A DNA stretch of 64,000 nt from Bacillus cereus (GCF_002584535.1 NZ_NUOT01000027.1:97748-161747), one strand, 5' to 3'; shown: positions 43,231-52,474, numbered from the stretch's first letter. Notes: a model not told the origin generated them from the sequence alone. Numbers and translations are program-made.

Positions 43231-44301
43231 TTGAAGCGATTATTTCTTTGTATGGAACGTGAACTTCTTGTTGTAGAAAAAAGAAATGAAGAGTTTCAAG
43301 TTCAATATCACTTACAAAATATACAACCTACTTGTATTGCGGTTGATCCATTTCAACCAAATCGTATCTATTGCGGCACCTTTGGCCGAGGATTATGGGT
43401 AAGCGATGACCGAGGTGATTCTTGGAGACCAATTGGAGATTCTTACCGCTATTTTGACTTTCCTAAAGAAGATGGTATTTTACATTCTGCTATTACTTCG
43501 ATTGCTATTAGTCCTATTAAACAAGTTAATGGCTACGGCATTGTTTATGTAGGAACGGAACCTAGCGCGTTGTTTTATTCAGAAAATGGTGGTGCAACAT
43601 GGAGTGAGTGTAAGAACATGAAATCATTACTTTCTTCATACACATGGGCATTTCCACCTCGTCCTTTTACACATCATGTTCGCTGGATTACAGTCGATCC
43701 AAATAAACAAGATACAATACATGTATCAATTGAAGCAGGCGCTATCATTCGAAGTAAGGATAATGGCCAAACTTGGGAGGATAAAAAATTCGGCGCTCCT
43801 ATTGATGCTCATCAACTACTTATGCACCCACAGGCCCCGAATCGTCTGTATGCATCATGTGGCGATGGGTTTATGGGCGGACCTGACCGTGCATATCTTG
43901 AAAGTTATAATAGCGGAAGCAATTGGACTTCTTGTAGCGAGGGCTTAGAACACCACTATTTATATAGTATGGCTATCGATCCTGGTGATTGTGATACGAT
44001 ACTGGTCTCTGCTGCACCAAGTGCTGACCTAGCTCACCATCGTATACCTTATGAATCTTATATTTATCGAAAAACAAAAAACACTCCTTTCCAAAAAGTG
44101 CAGCACGGGCTACCTTCAGCAATCGGAACTGTCATCTCTATGCTTGCAACAAATCCTGCCGAACCCCATACATTTTATACTTTAAATAATAATGGTGTAT
44201 TTCAGTCTTTAGATAGCGGGCAAACTTGGGAGCAATTAAACATTCCTTGGAAAGAAGAATACAAAACGCAACATCCACATGCTTTATTGATTACTTCCTA
44301 A
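43231..44301 (+). CDS. BNR/Asp-box repeat protein (sialidase-like propeller)
   Basis: The 356-residue protein is a predicted beta-propeller with Asp-box repeats: SDDRGDSWRP, SENGGATWSE, SKDNGQTWED, SYNSGSNWTS and SLDSGQTWEQ. It has no signal peptide or membrane segment, so it is probably cytoplasmic. Such propellers are related to VPS10/YCF48-type and glycosyl hydrolase folds, but no catalytic residues can be assigned. The TTG at 43231 is chosen because AGGAGG lies 8 bases upstream. Confidence 0.78.
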   Translation: MKRLFLCMERELLVVEKRNEEFQVQYHLQNIQPTCIAVDPFQPNRIYCGTFGRGLWVSDDRGDSWRPIGDSYRYFDFPKEDGILHSAITSIAISPIKQVNGYGIVYVGTEPSALFYSENGGATWSECKNMKSLLSSYTWAFPPRPFTHHVRWITVDPNKQDTIHVSIEAGAIIRSKDNGQTWEDKKFGAPIDAHQLLMHPQAPNRLYASCGDGFMGGPDRAYLESYNSGSNWTSCSEGLEHHYLYSMAIDPGDCDTILVSAAPSADLAHHRIPYESYIYRKTKNTPFQKVQHGLPSAIGTVISMLATNPAEPHTFYTLNNNGVFQSLDSGQTWEQLNIPWKEEYKTQHPHALLITS

Positions 44302-44352
44302 CAGAAATAAAAGGGCTGTCTTATTTTCATAAGACGCCCTTTTATTTCTGTT
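44300..44352. terminator. Long bidirectional terminator
   Basis: The 17-bp perfect stem runs AACAGAAATAAAAGGGC/GCCCTTTTATTTCTGTT, with an inner GTCTTA/TAAGAC stem. It overlaps the last bases of both converging genes. Confidence 0.92.
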
Positions 44353-45451
44353 ATTTCTTTAAATCAATCACAATATCATCTAAAACGATTTTTTTATTTT
44401 TTGCTTCTTTTTTAGGTACTTCAATCTTCTTCTCTTTTCCGTCTCTCATTTCTACCCCGCCATGATTTTCGGGGGTATGAATTCGTAAGTTAACACGAGG
44501 AGTGATAATAAGTTTCGTTGCATTTTCATTGAGCTTTTGAAATGTGTCACTCCAATGAATATTATAGGAATCCTTACCTGATCCACCATTTCCTTCTCCA
44601 GAATAATGATTACCTAAATCATCTTTAACTTCCAACTCAACATCTACAGCATCCCATTCCTTCCTTGTATTTTTAGAAACTTCTTGATTGTAATAAAGAA
44701 TAAACGATATCGGTGACACTGCCACCTTTTCCATATTTACTTTTACGCCTTCTTTTTCGGAACTTCCACTAATTGTTTTTTCTTTACTATCCATTGCCTT
44801 TACAGTAAGAGCAAAATTCCAATTCCCTTTTATTTCTTTCTTTTTATCCGGTATTTCTATTTTGTCTATATTCCATCTAAGGTTTATTTTGTCTTTCTTA
44901 TTACTGCTATGATGTGTCGTTGTCGCCATACCTACATACTTTTTATCTGCAACTTTAGAAATTTGAGAACTTCCTGTTCCTCCACCAGCCTCCATTATCT
45001 CTAACCCACCTAATATAATTGGGTCATCCCCTAAATCTTGCTCACTTTCCATTGAATACGTTATTGATACACTTCGTCCATCAGAAATCACATCATTAAT
45101 CGTAACTTTAATCCCATTATTTTCTCTCGTCATATTTAACTCAGTAGAAAACTCTTTATAATTTTCATAAAGTCCCGTTCTACCATTATCTAAAAACCGA
45201 AAAATATCCCCTACAATTGGAAGCCCCCCAGCGTAAGTAGGAAATCCAATTCCAAGCGTTGCAACTGATAACCCTACTAAAACAGATGCAGCAGCGACAC
45301 TCTTTTTCCAGTTTCTCGTTTTTTTCTTTTTATGTATAACCTGTTTTAAATTTCGTTTCACTTTTTCTTTTTCAAATTCATAGACCTTCATTTCCTCTAA
45401 GTCTTTTTCATCTATATCAACATCATTTAATAATTCATAAATATCTTTCAT
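44351..45451 (-). CDS. DUF4179 anti-sigma factor
   Basis: The 366-residue membrane protein has an acidic cytoplasmic N-terminus (about 48 residues) that would bind the sigma factor, one membrane helix (VAAASVLVGLSVATLGIGF) and a long extracytoplasmic beta-rich domain of DUF4179 type beginning near the segment PIVGDIFRFLDNG. The start codon overlaps the sigma gene stop by 4 bases (ATGA), so the pair is coupled. The signal it senses is unknown. Confidence 0.85.
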   Translation of the reverse strand: MKDIYELLNDVDIDEKDLEEMKVYEFEKEKVKRNLKQVIHKKKKTRNWKKSVAAASVLVGLSVATLGIGFPTYAGGLPIVGDIFRFLDNGRTGLYENYKEFSTELNMTRENNGIKVTINDVISDGRSVSITYSMESEQDLGDDPIILGGLEIMEAGGGTGSSQISKVADKKYVGMATTTHHSSNKKDKINLRWNIDKIEIPDKKKEIKGNWNFALTVKAMDSKEKTISGSSEKEGVKVNMEKVAVSPISFILYYNQEVSKNTRKEWDAVDVELEVKDDLGNHYSGEGNGGSGKDSYNIHWSDTFQKLNENATKLIITPRVNLRIHTPENHGGVEMRDGKEKKIEVPKKEAKNKKIVLDDIVIDLKK

Positions 45452-46014
45452 ATCACACTACCCCCCAGACTAATATTCATAGCATTTTGTTGTAGTTTCT
45501 TTTTCCCACGATAAATTCGATTATCTATCGCAGCCCTCGTTAAACCTAATTTCTCTCCTATCTCCTCCGTTTTTAAACCGAGAAGATATTTCATCATGAA
45601 CACCTTTTGGTCTACGGGATCTAATTGATTAATAAGCTTTATCAATTCTTCTCTATCTTCCATAATAATTAATTCATCTTCTACCGATTTTTCCATGATT
45701 AAATTGAATTCATCTGAAATAATTTCTATTTTCTTATTTGCTTTTCTGTAATAATCAATCGCTTTAAACTTAGCAATCGCTGCAATCCACTTCTTAAAAT
45801 CGTCTGAATCTCCATGAAACTTTTCAGCATTATTCCAAATCGAAAGAAAAATATCATTGATACATTCATCTATCAATCCATCATTTTGAAGCGGAACAAG
45901 AACTTTATGCGTTATGCCCTTTATTAATGGTAAATATATATCGACAATAAACTCTAATGCATCTTCTTTTTGCCGCTGCAACCTTTTTATAAAATTTTTC
46001 TCATTTGATTTCAT
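45448..46014 (-). CDS. ECF RNA polymerase sigma factor
   Basis: The 188-residue protein has region 2 (DECINDIFLSIWNNAEKFHG and WIAAIAKFKAIDYYR) and region 4 with the helix-turn-helix GLKTEEIGEKLGLTRAAIDNRIYRG. The anti-sigma gene follows with a 4-base overlap. It probably directs its own operon, but I could not define an ECF promoter with confidence in the 264-base upstream gap. Confidence 0.88.
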   Translation of the reverse strand: MKSNEKNFIKRLQRQKEDALEFIVDIYLPLIKGITHKVLVPLQNDGLIDECINDIFLSIWNNAEKFHGDSDDFKKWIAAIAKFKAIDYYRKANKKIEIISDEFNLIMEKSVEDELIIMEDREELIKLINQLDPVDQKVFMMKYLLGLKTEEIGEKLGLTRAAIDNRIYRGKKKLQQNAMNISLGGSVI

Positions 46015-46230
46015 CTCACAATTCCCCTTATTTTGTTGTAAAAGCTTTTACACCCTATATAACGTACAGGAAAATTTTTTCTCTCACATTTATCATCATT
46101 TTCTTAATTTCAAAGGGTAATTATATTTTTTCATATACAGCAAACCTTCAATATATGAGAAATCCACCGAAGGCTCGTTCGAATTAAATTATATAAATTC
46201 CACGCTGATTCTCATCTATGTAAGAAAAAT

Positions 46231-46262
46231 AAAATAAGCTTAGAATGTATCTATCCTAAGCT
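46231..46262 (-). terminator. Terminator after the PP2C-like gene
   Basis: The stem AGCTTAG/CTAAGCT is followed by TATTTTATTTTT on the minus strand. Confidence 0.75.
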
Positions 46263-46278
46263 CACTTTTTCAAAAATA

Positions 46279-47064
46279 TTATTTTGTACATTCTCTATTT
46301 TCCGTATCAATAGACCACCCAATTATGGTCGCACAATCTCTTCCCTTCCATTCAAGCACGCTTGCTAATGCAGGCTCAATCTGAAGACAATCCCCCCTAT
46401 GCAGCACTTCAAGTAAGGACTGATCATCATGAAACGTTTGCTGATCACACTCTAACATACCGTCTGTTGCCAAAACAATATGATTCATTCCTTTCTCTAA
46501 TCCACGAACTCCTGAAGTGAAACACGGCGTATTAGCAGCAAACACATTTTTTCTTCCAATATACTCGTAGAATTTACGTTTATTTAATCTTCCTTTTCCA
46601 TTCTGTAACTGTTCTGAATGAAATAAATATGCAAAGCACTCTCCTACTGATAACCAATATAGGAACTCACCTTTTCGCAAACAAATTAAACACGCAAGTT
46701 CTTCATTTTCTTGTTCACTTTTCTCAATAAACGATTCATCTGTAAATAACGCTAATAAATACATATGTGTATGATGAAACGCGAGGTGAACTGGATATGA
46801 GAACAATTCCTGTAACTTCTCTTTTCTTTCCGAAATTGCTTCTATTATATAATGTATCTTTTTCGTTTTATGATGAGCATCAAAGATCATAACAAATTCA
46901 AATTCTAATTGCGGGTCCCACCAAGCTAGTACTGCATCTCCTCTTTCATACGCATCACTCTCTTGATTCCCACCATATATACCAACTGAAAGAGGACCAC
47001 ATTTTTCAACATGTATCTGATCTAAATACATCTTTTCATGACTAATCCATTTAAATGTATACAC
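46279..47064 (-). CDS. PP2C-like protein phosphatase, degenerate motifs
   Basis: The protein of 261 residues follows the PP2C fold order: RGDAVLAWWD, MIFDAHHK in place of DGxGG, SVGECFAYLF in place of the SxGDSR motif, ATDGMLE, and GRDCATIIGW in place of DNxT. The key metal-binding aspartates are partly kept (FDA, TDG, RDC) but several glycines are changed, so activity is uncertain. GTG at 47064 gives better ribosome-site spacing (GAGAGG, 9 bases) than the ATG three codons upstream. It is a single gene, not next to an obvious kinase. Confidence 0.65.
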   Translation of the reverse strand: MYTFKWISHEKMYLDQIHVEKCGPLSVGIYGGNQESDAYERGDAVLAWWDPQLEFEFVMIFDAHHKTKKIHYIIEAISERKEKLQELFSYPVHLAFHHTHMYLLALFTDESFIEKSEQENEELACLICLRKGEFLYWLSVGECFAYLFHSEQLQNGKGRLNKRKFYEYIGRKNVFAANTPCFTSGVRGLEKGMNHIVLATDGMLECDQQTFHDDQSLLEVLHRGDCLQIEPALASVLEWKGRDCATIIGWSIDTENRECTK

Positions 47065-47188
47065 TTCAATCATCCTCTCTCTTGCTATTTGTATGCCTTT
47101 ACACTAAGAGTACCGTAAATTTCAAGAAAAATAAACTTTTTCAATTTTTTTATGTGAAATAGAAGGAATTTACTTCTCACAAAAAGAA

Positions 47189-47209
47189 TATATCTTATTA
47201 TACGATATA
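47189..47209. promoter_or_regulatory. Possible MarR operator
   Basis: The inverted repeat TATATC-N9-GATATA lies 23 bases before the MarR gene start and overlaps the likely promoter. Confidence 0.4.
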
Positions 47210-47232
47210 AATAACAAACGGAGGATTTTATC

Positions 47233-47643
47233 ATGAAGAACATCAATCAAAATTGGGAAACCATTTATTATCACTTACGGTATGAATATACAGACAATCT
47301 TTCTCACCAAGCCATTCGGATTCTTCAAATCATTTCTCGAGAAACGGAGACTACAATTGGGAAAGTTGCATCTGAATTAGGCTTATCTCATAATACAGCA
47401 TCAGAGCATGTGAAACGCCTTATCCAAAAAGGATTCGTTATAAAGGAGCGAAATAAACGAGATGAACGAGTCGTTAATCTCGCATTGACCACAGAAGGTA
47501 AAGAAGCTTTAGCAAAACATACATTATTAGATGAAGAAAAATTAAAAATATTAGAAGCTCAATTTTCAGAAGAAGAACAACAATTACTTGAAAAGGCTTT
47601 TTCATTACTAGCAAAGGAGTCAAAATATGCATTTCCTCGTTAA
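47233..47643 (+). CDS. MarR family transcriptional regulator
   Basis: The 136-residue winged-helix protein has its recognition region in IGKVASELGLSHNTASEHVKRLIQKGFV and the wing in KRDERVVNLALTTEGKEAL. It heads a three-gene operon with a small membrane protein and an alpha/beta hydrolase and probably represses it. GGAGG lies 8 bases before the ATG. Confidence 0.88.
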   Translation: MKNINQNWETIYYHLRYEYTDNLSHQAIRILQIISRETETTIGKVASELGLSHNTASEHVKRLIQKGFVIKERNKRDERVVNLALTTEGKEALAKHTLLDEEKLKILEAQFSEEEQQLLEKAFSLLAKESKYAFPR

Positions 47644-47956
47644 GGTAATCGTCTCTGCTTTAATTATTGGCGGTGTAACTGAATTCGCTAAACATTATAG
47701 TACGCTTGGCGGTTTCATAGCTGCCCTTCCACTTATTAGTTTACTTAGCTTGTTTTGGATTTCTGTTGAAGGCGGGAGTAAACAAGATTTAAGTCAATTT
47801 GCTTTAGGGGTATTATATGGATTCCCCGCATCAGCACTACTATTATTTATTGTTTATATTGGATTAAAGAATTCTTTTTCACTCAGTACCTCTGTACTAT
47901 TCGGTGTAGGCATTTGGTGTATCGTATTTGCTTGTCAAAAAACATTTCAATCTTAG
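47627..47956 (+). CDS. Small DUF3147-like membrane protein
   Basis: The 109-residue protein has four predicted helices, including GGFIAALPLISLLSLFW as in DUF3147 proteins. Its ATG overlaps the MarR gene by 17 bases and has AAGGAG 7 bases upstream, so it is translationally coupled. Function unknown. Confidence 0.7.
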   Translation: MHFLVKVIVSALIIGGVTEFAKHYSTLGGFIAALPLISLLSLFWISVEGGSKQDLSQFALGVLYGFPASALLLFIVYIGLKNSFSLSTSVLFGVGIWCIVFACQKTFQS

Positions 47957-47970
47957 TGGAGGATATTACC

Positions 47971-48906
47971 ATGAATCGTTTTGTAGAAGTACGCGGAAAG
48001 AAAATGGAAGTTTGTATAATGGGAAATGGCTCTCAGACTGTTGTGATTCAAACAGGGATAGGATGTTCCTTTTATGATTGGTTCCAAATTGCAGAAAAAC
48101 TTTCTTCAAATTATACCGTAGTTCTATTTCATCGCCCTGGTTATGGGAAAAGTGAACTTGGTAACGAACCACGTACGACACTACAAGCAACAAAAGAATT
48201 GCACGAATTATTACATATATTAGCTATTAGGCAACCCATTATTTTAGTTGGTCATTCTTATGGAGGATTATGTGCACAGCAGTTTGCAATGTTACATTCT
48301 AATCAATTAAAAGCTGTAATTCTTGTTGATTCAACGTCTATGAACTTACATCGATTAGACGATCTTGATTTACCTGTCTCAGATAAAACAGATTCAGATG
48401 ATATGTGGCTACAAAAATATAGAAGTTATTCTAATATGGATTCAGACTCACTTTATGCAGAACTACAATCTATATTAGCAAATCAACATAGTCACTTGTC
48501 ATCACGTAAACAAAAACAATATGTGGATTTTTCTACCTCACCATTATTATACAAAGCAACTACTTCTGAACTTTCAGAATGGAAAAATTGCGCAAAAAGA
48601 ATGAAACAACTTGAAGTAACATTAAAAACTCCACTTGTTATCATCGGGAGGGACCCGAATTACTCCATCGGGGAGATGATTCAAGGTGGAATGCCTAATG
48701 AAGAAGCTACAAAGCTTGAAGAAGTTTGGCAGGAGCTTATTCAAGAGCAACTTATGCTCTCTCAAAATAGCCGATACATCCTCGCCCAAAATGCTAGCCA
48801 CGGAATCGAAAGTGACCGCCCTGATATCATAATTCATGCAATTCATTCTCTACAAGAAGATGATATACATAACGTAAAAAACAGTGAAAATCCCAGAGCT
48901 AAATAA
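47971..48906 (+). CDS. Alpha/beta hydrolase
   Basis: The 311-residue protein has the nucleophile elbow LVGHSYGGLC (serine near residue 98), the oxyanion-region motif HRPGYGKSE and a late histidine in NASHGIES. ATG at 47971 has GGAGG 8 bases upstream; the longer frame overlapping the DUF3147-like gene is rejected. It is third in the MarR operon. The substrate is unknown; control by MarR suggests a small aromatic or toxic ester. Confidence 0.85.
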   Translation: MNRFVEVRGKKMEVCIMGNGSQTVVIQTGIGCSFYDWFQIAEKLSSNYTVVLFHRPGYGKSELGNEPRTTLQATKELHELLHILAIRQPIILVGHSYGGLCAQQFAMLHSNQLKAVILVDSTSMNLHRLDDLDLPVSDKTDSDDMWLQKYRSYSNMDSDSLYAELQSILANQHSHLSSRKQKQYVDFSTSPLLYKATTSELSEWKNCAKRMKQLEVTLKTPLVIIGRDPNYSIGEMIQGGMPNEEATKLEEVWQELIQEQLMLSQNSRYILAQNASHGIESDRPDIIIHAIHSLQEDDIHNVKNSENPRAK

Positions 48907-48918
48907 ACATACAAAAAA

Positions 48919-48947
48919 GGAAAGCAGCCTTCGCTGCTTTCCTCTTT
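48919..48947 (+). terminator. Terminator of the MarR operon
   Basis: The perfect 10-bp stem GGAAAGCAGC/GCTGCTTTCC with a 4-base loop is followed by TCTTTT. Confidence 0.92.
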
Positions 48948-48950
48948 TAT

Positions 48951-49322
48951 CTATGCATAATCTTCCTCGTCTTCATCACCATCATAATACGAGTTCCCAT
49001 TATTCACATATATAGGACCATTTGCAACATCAACACGAAGTACCCATGCCCATGGTACATCTAAACGTTTATGTAATGCGCGCCAGAATCTCATTGACTT
49101 TCTTTCATACTCCTGGAGCTCCTGAAGTATATCTTTATAGGAGGAACCGTCTAACTGAACATTTGCTTCTAATAAACGAGAATAGGCATAGTGCTGTAAT
49201 TCTAGTTCAGCAGCAACTTCCATTTCTTCTGGTGTTGCCATACCAATAATTGTTCCATCTGATGGAGCAATTTCGTATACATTATGAACTTCCATAAGCC
49301 CTTCCTTCTCTTTCTCAAACAT
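48951..49322 (-). CDS. Conserved hypothetical protein, acidic
   Basis: The 123-residue protein is acidic, with a helical middle (ELELQHYAYSRLLEAN, ILQELQEYERKSMRFWRAL) and a tyrosine- and acid-rich tail (YYDGDEDEEDYA). ATG at 49322 has GGAGG 8 bases upstream. I do not recognise the family. No membrane segment or signal is visible. Confidence 0.65.
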   Translation of the reverse strand: MFEKEKEGLMEVHNVYEIAPSDGTIIGMATPEEMEVAAELELQHYAYSRLLEANVQLDGSSYKDILQELQEYERKSMRFWRALHKRLDVPWAWVLRVDVANGPIYVNNGNSYYDGDEDEEDYA

Positions 49323-49411
49323 GTAAACAGCCTCCTTTATCATACTTTTTTTATGGTACAAGAGCATACTTCTCTAACCGCTCTGTTCTTTCCTGCTTTC
49401 TCGATAAAATT

Positions 49412-49984
49412 TTACAAATTATTCACCAGATGACTGGTTTCTATCCTTACAGCAGAAATTAATTTTTCTTCATTAAAAGTTAATTTATATATATCTGGCA
49501 TTTCAAGTGCTTTCCAAAAATTAAAATCATATTTAGAATCAAAATAATTCATAATGAGTACCATAATATTTCCATGCGTTCCAACGACAATGTTTTTCCC
49601 TCTGTAGTCTTTTAAAATTTTCTTGATACATGCACTACCACGCTGTTGTGCACTATTATTTGATTCTCCACCATCGAAAGAAAATGTTGGATTTTCCCAT
49701 ACTTTTGTAATTGTTTCCTCAAAATCTACTACCGGTTCTTTACTTAGTAGTCTCTCACGCAAATCTTCTTCCATATGTATCGGTAATTCAAATTGAACCG
49801 CAACTCCTTGAACAGTTTGAATTGCTCTTTTATATGGACTAGAAATGACAACATCAATTTTCTCTTCTTTTAATAAATCGGCTACACTTTGCGCATCATT
49901 CCGTCCTTTTTCAGATAATGGCCGTTCCCTTTCTTCCGGTGTATATATAGAATGAGCATGGCGAACGAAATATATTGTAGTCAT
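49412..49984 (-). CDS. Histidine phosphatase family protein
   Basis: The 190-residue protein belongs to the phosphoglycerate-mutase-like family: the catalytic histidine is in YFVRHAHS at the N-terminus, the arginine in SSPYKRAIQT, and the second histidine in VVGTHGNI near residue 137. It would remove phosphate from a small molecule. ATG at 49984 is taken over the adjacent TTG. It is a single gene. Confidence 0.87.
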   Translation of the reverse strand: MTTIYFVRHAHSIYTPEERERPLSEKGRNDAQSVADLLKEEKIDVVISSPYKRAIQTVQGVAVQFELPIHMEEDLRERLLSKEPVVDFEETITKVWENPTFSFDGGESNNSAQQRGSACIKKILKDYRGKNIVVGTHGNIMVLIMNYFDSKYDFNFWKALEMPDIYKLTFNEEKLISAVRIETSHLVNNL

Positions 49985-50096
49985 CAATTACTCTCCTTTT
50001 TTGTTAAGGTATTTGAACATTAACAATTTCATTTTTTCTTTAGTTGTAAAAATTTATATTCAATAAAATATAAACGAAATCCTGTTCCTTCATAAC

Positions 50097-50134
50097 AAAC
50101 AAAAAGATGACTTATATAAGTCATCTTTTTGTTT
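50097..50134 (-). terminator. Palindromic terminator after the serine hydrolase gene
   Basis: A perfect palindrome with 19-bp arms centred at 50115/50116 (AAACAAAAAGATGACTTAT and its complement). It ends in T-rich sequence on both strands. Confidence 0.88.
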
Positions 50135-50153
50135 ACATAATAAAATTATATCA

Positions 50154-51170
50154 TTATAACTTCCCTCTAAATTCTTCGCTCGTTACAACATCTCGGATAA
50201 AGTGATTTACATTATTTTCAAGTTTTTTATACGTTATCTTATCTAAATCGTTGGACATAAAGACTATTTCAACCCTGTTTCCTTCTTTATCAGTACCGTA
50301 AAAGCTATTTGTTAATACAAATGCTGTTGAACCTCCTTTTTTACCAGCATGTTCATATATCCTGTCTTTAACAGTTCCCTTAAAAATCCGCTCGATTTCA
50401 TCCTGCATTGCCTTTGGAAACTCATTTCTATTATTGATTTTCCTTATTAAATTCATATAATCTTTAGCAGTTGCGCTTACTAATCTATCAGACCAAATAC
50501 GTTGAAATTCTATATCCGCTTTTAATGGTATATTACGCTTTTTCCATTCTTCTTCGTCTTTCATCCATTCATGTATTTGTAAAGCGTGCTTTCTATATTC
50601 ATCCATGGACATTTTACGTAATACTTCTAATGATTGATCTTCAGAAATATGAAGTTCTTTTTCTGCATATCCCCTCATATACAATGCCGATGTATATGGA
50701 TAGAATGCATCATGACTATTTAATTCTAGTTCCTTTAAACTTTCATTTACTCTTTCCAGTCCCAATCTCTCTAATAAGTAAGTTGTATTTGCATTGGAAC
50801 TAAAGTGAATCATCCCTATAGCTACTTCTTCTAATGAAAGCTTTTCATTTTTTATTGCATTTCTTATTTTTGCATCCTCTAACCATGCAGGATGTGCTCC
50901 AGCATCTGTGTCTGGTACGTAATATTTTTCTAAATCTTGTAATGGAACTTGTTCCTGTGAATTTATCTTTCCTTCTGAAACTTGTTTTGCAAATTCCACT
51001 GCTACTACTATTTTTGCCATACTTGCTAACGGTAATTTTTTATTCTCATTTACAGAGACTAGTACCTCACCGTTTCTTCTAATAACTAGTGAACAAGTTT
51101 GATCATCTTTATGTTCTTTTATGTAATTTAGTACATAATTGGGATCTTCTTTTGAATAGTAATATTCCAT
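50154..51170 (-). CDS. Serine hydrolase, class A beta-lactamase fold
   Basis: The 338 residues from the first ATG include the SxxK motif in PLASMAKIVVAVEFA (near residue 50), SSNANTTYLL as the SxN-like segment and KKGGSTAFV as the KTG-like triad. It resembles beta-lactamase-like or D-Ala carboxypeptidase-related proteins of unknown activity. The reading frame continues upstream through a clear membrane helix to an ATA codon at 51245 that has GGAGG 7 bases before it. The ATG at 51170 has no ribosome site. The intact gene therefore probably began at 51245. Confidence 0.75.
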   Translation of the reverse strand: MEYYYSKEDPNYVLNYIKEHKDDQTCSLVIRRNGEVLVSVNENKKLPLASMAKIVVAVEFAKQVSEGKINSQEQVPLQDLEKYYVPDTDAGAHPAWLEDAKIRNAIKNEKLSLEEVAIGMIHFSSNANTTYLLERLGLERVNESLKELELNSHDAFYPYTSALYMRGYAEKELHISEDQSLEVLRKMSMDEYRKHALQIHEWMKDEEEWKKRNIPLKADIEFQRIWSDRLVSATAKDYMNLIRKINNRNEFPKAMQDEIERIFKGTVKDRIYEHAGKKGGSTAFVLTNSFYGTDKEGNRVEIVFMSNDLDKITYKKLENNVNHFIRDVVTSEEFRGKL

Positions 51171-51326
51171 AATTACAAAAAAAGCTATAATGATTGCTAA
51201 GATGATACAAAGTATTATCCCTATAATCTTTAATATTTTAACTATATTTATCCCTCCAACAACATATTATTTATTATACTAAACAAATTAACAAATATAT
51301 CAAGTGCCATTTTAAATTCCATACAA

Positions 51327-51370
51327 AATAGAGCAACTCTTATCCAAAACAAATAAGAGCTACTCTATCT
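51327..51370 (-). terminator. Terminator overlapping the end of the cupin gene
   Basis: The 14-bp stem AGAGTAGCTCTTAT/ATAAGAGTTGCTCT includes two G-U pairs and is followed by ATTTTG. It includes the last codons of the cupin gene. Confidence 0.75.
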
Positions 51371-51986
51371 CACAAGAAGTCAGCTCTCCATTTAATACAA
51401 CTACTATACCAGGCCGCTGTTCATCCGTAGAACGCTTTAAATGAGGCGGCCCAATCACAACAGATTCCTTAATTGGAGCAAGATCCTTAGCTAAATGTTC
51501 AGCATTCACACCGTAAGCGGCTTGGAATACTTCTGGAGGGGTCATTCTAAGTACGTCTGATCCTTCAGCTGTTTCAAATTGATCATTATTGAAAAAGAGA
51601 TGTAAATGTACTTCTTCTGATACAGCTGTAATCCAGTGCCACCATCCCATTGGAATAAATACTGTTTGCCCAGCTTTTGCCCGATAATTTTGCAGTTGAT
51701 TCGTTTCTGGATTTAAAATAGAAGTAATTGCTTCTCCAGAAACGACGACATCTAACTCCCAAGCATTTGGATGCCAATGTGGTTCCCTCATATGACCTTT
51801 CGTCATAAAAAGATCGACAAACGCTCCTCCAATCATTGCTGGTAATTGTGTTGAAGTCACTTCATAAGCAATATTTTTATCATTCCGTTTAAAAAATACA
51901 TTTTTCCGTGAGTCAAAGAAAAGATTTGGTGTACCAGAACTTTTCTTTAAGTTTTTATTATCTGGAACATATCCAGAATTAGCCAT
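51360..51986 (-). CDS. Cupin domain protein, oxalate decarboxylase-like
   Basis: The 208-residue protein has a single germin-like cupin with metal-binding motif 1 in MREPHWHPNAWELDVVVSGEA and motif 2 in VFIPMGWWHWITA. Oxalate decarboxylases carry two such domains; this has one, so activity is uncertain. ATG at 51986 has GAGGG 5 bases upstream. It is a single gene. Confidence 0.82.
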   Translation of the reverse strand: MANSGYVPDNKNLKKSSGTPNLFFDSRKNVFFKRNDKNIAYEVTSTQLPAMIGGAFVDLFMTKGHMREPHWHPNAWELDVVVSGEAITSILNPETNQLQNYRAKAGQTVFIPMGWWHWITAVSEEVHLHLFFNNDQFETAEGSDVLRMTPPEVFQAAYGVNAEHLAKDLAPIKESVVIGPPHLKRSTDEQRPGIVVVLNGELTSCEIE

Positions 51987-52083
51987 TCGATCCCTCTTTT
52001 CTATTCCCAACATTTCATACTTAACGTTGTATCATATGGAAGAAATGAGACTGATGTGCCTATCTAATATCTTTTTGACATAA

Positions 52084-52117
52084 CAAAAAAACATGCCCAA
52101 AATGCCAGCATGTTTTG
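52084..52117 (-). terminator. Terminator after the 53-residue membrane peptide gene
   Basis: The stem AAAACATGC/GCATGTTTT is followed by T-rich sequence on the minus strand. Confidence 0.75.
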
Positions 52118-52156
52118 TGATACACTTCACATTGTTTAATTAAAAAATAAACTTCT

Positions 52157-52318
52157 TTACTTACCGTGATGTAACATTAAATCACCAAATTCTTCTTCGA
52201 TATGATTTAACTTTGCAATCCCTTCTTTCCATTTATGGATATAACGTGATACTCCAACAACAAATAAAGTAATAATAGTAGAAAGAATAATACCATAGAC
52301 AACAGTTACAGTATTCAT
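52157..52318 (-). CDS. Small membrane protein, DUF4083-like
   Basis: The 53-residue protein has one membrane helix (VYGIILSTIITLFVVGV) followed by a basic then acidic tail (RYIHKWKEGIAKLNHIEEEF). AAGGAA stands 9 bases before the ATG. The pattern resembles DUF4083 proteins. Function unknown. Confidence 0.65.
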   Translation of the reverse strand: MNTVTVVYGIILSTIITLFVVGVSRYIHKWKEGIAKLNHIEEEFGDLMLHHGK

Positions 52319-52474
52319 AAGTTACACTTCCTTGTAATAGGTTATAGAATCATTATATGCCTTTTTTTGATGAAATGGTGGAAATTCAAGTTATTGTAAC
52401 AAAATTGATTTTTCTAATTATACAAATAGTATTCACCTTAATAGGAGAAACCCTAAAAAAAATTAAGATCCCTC

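Noticed and set aside
50097-50134. Perfect 38-bp palindrome considered as an operator or attachment site
   Set aside because: It lies just after the stop of the serine hydrolase gene, with T-rich flanks, and is fully explained as a terminator.
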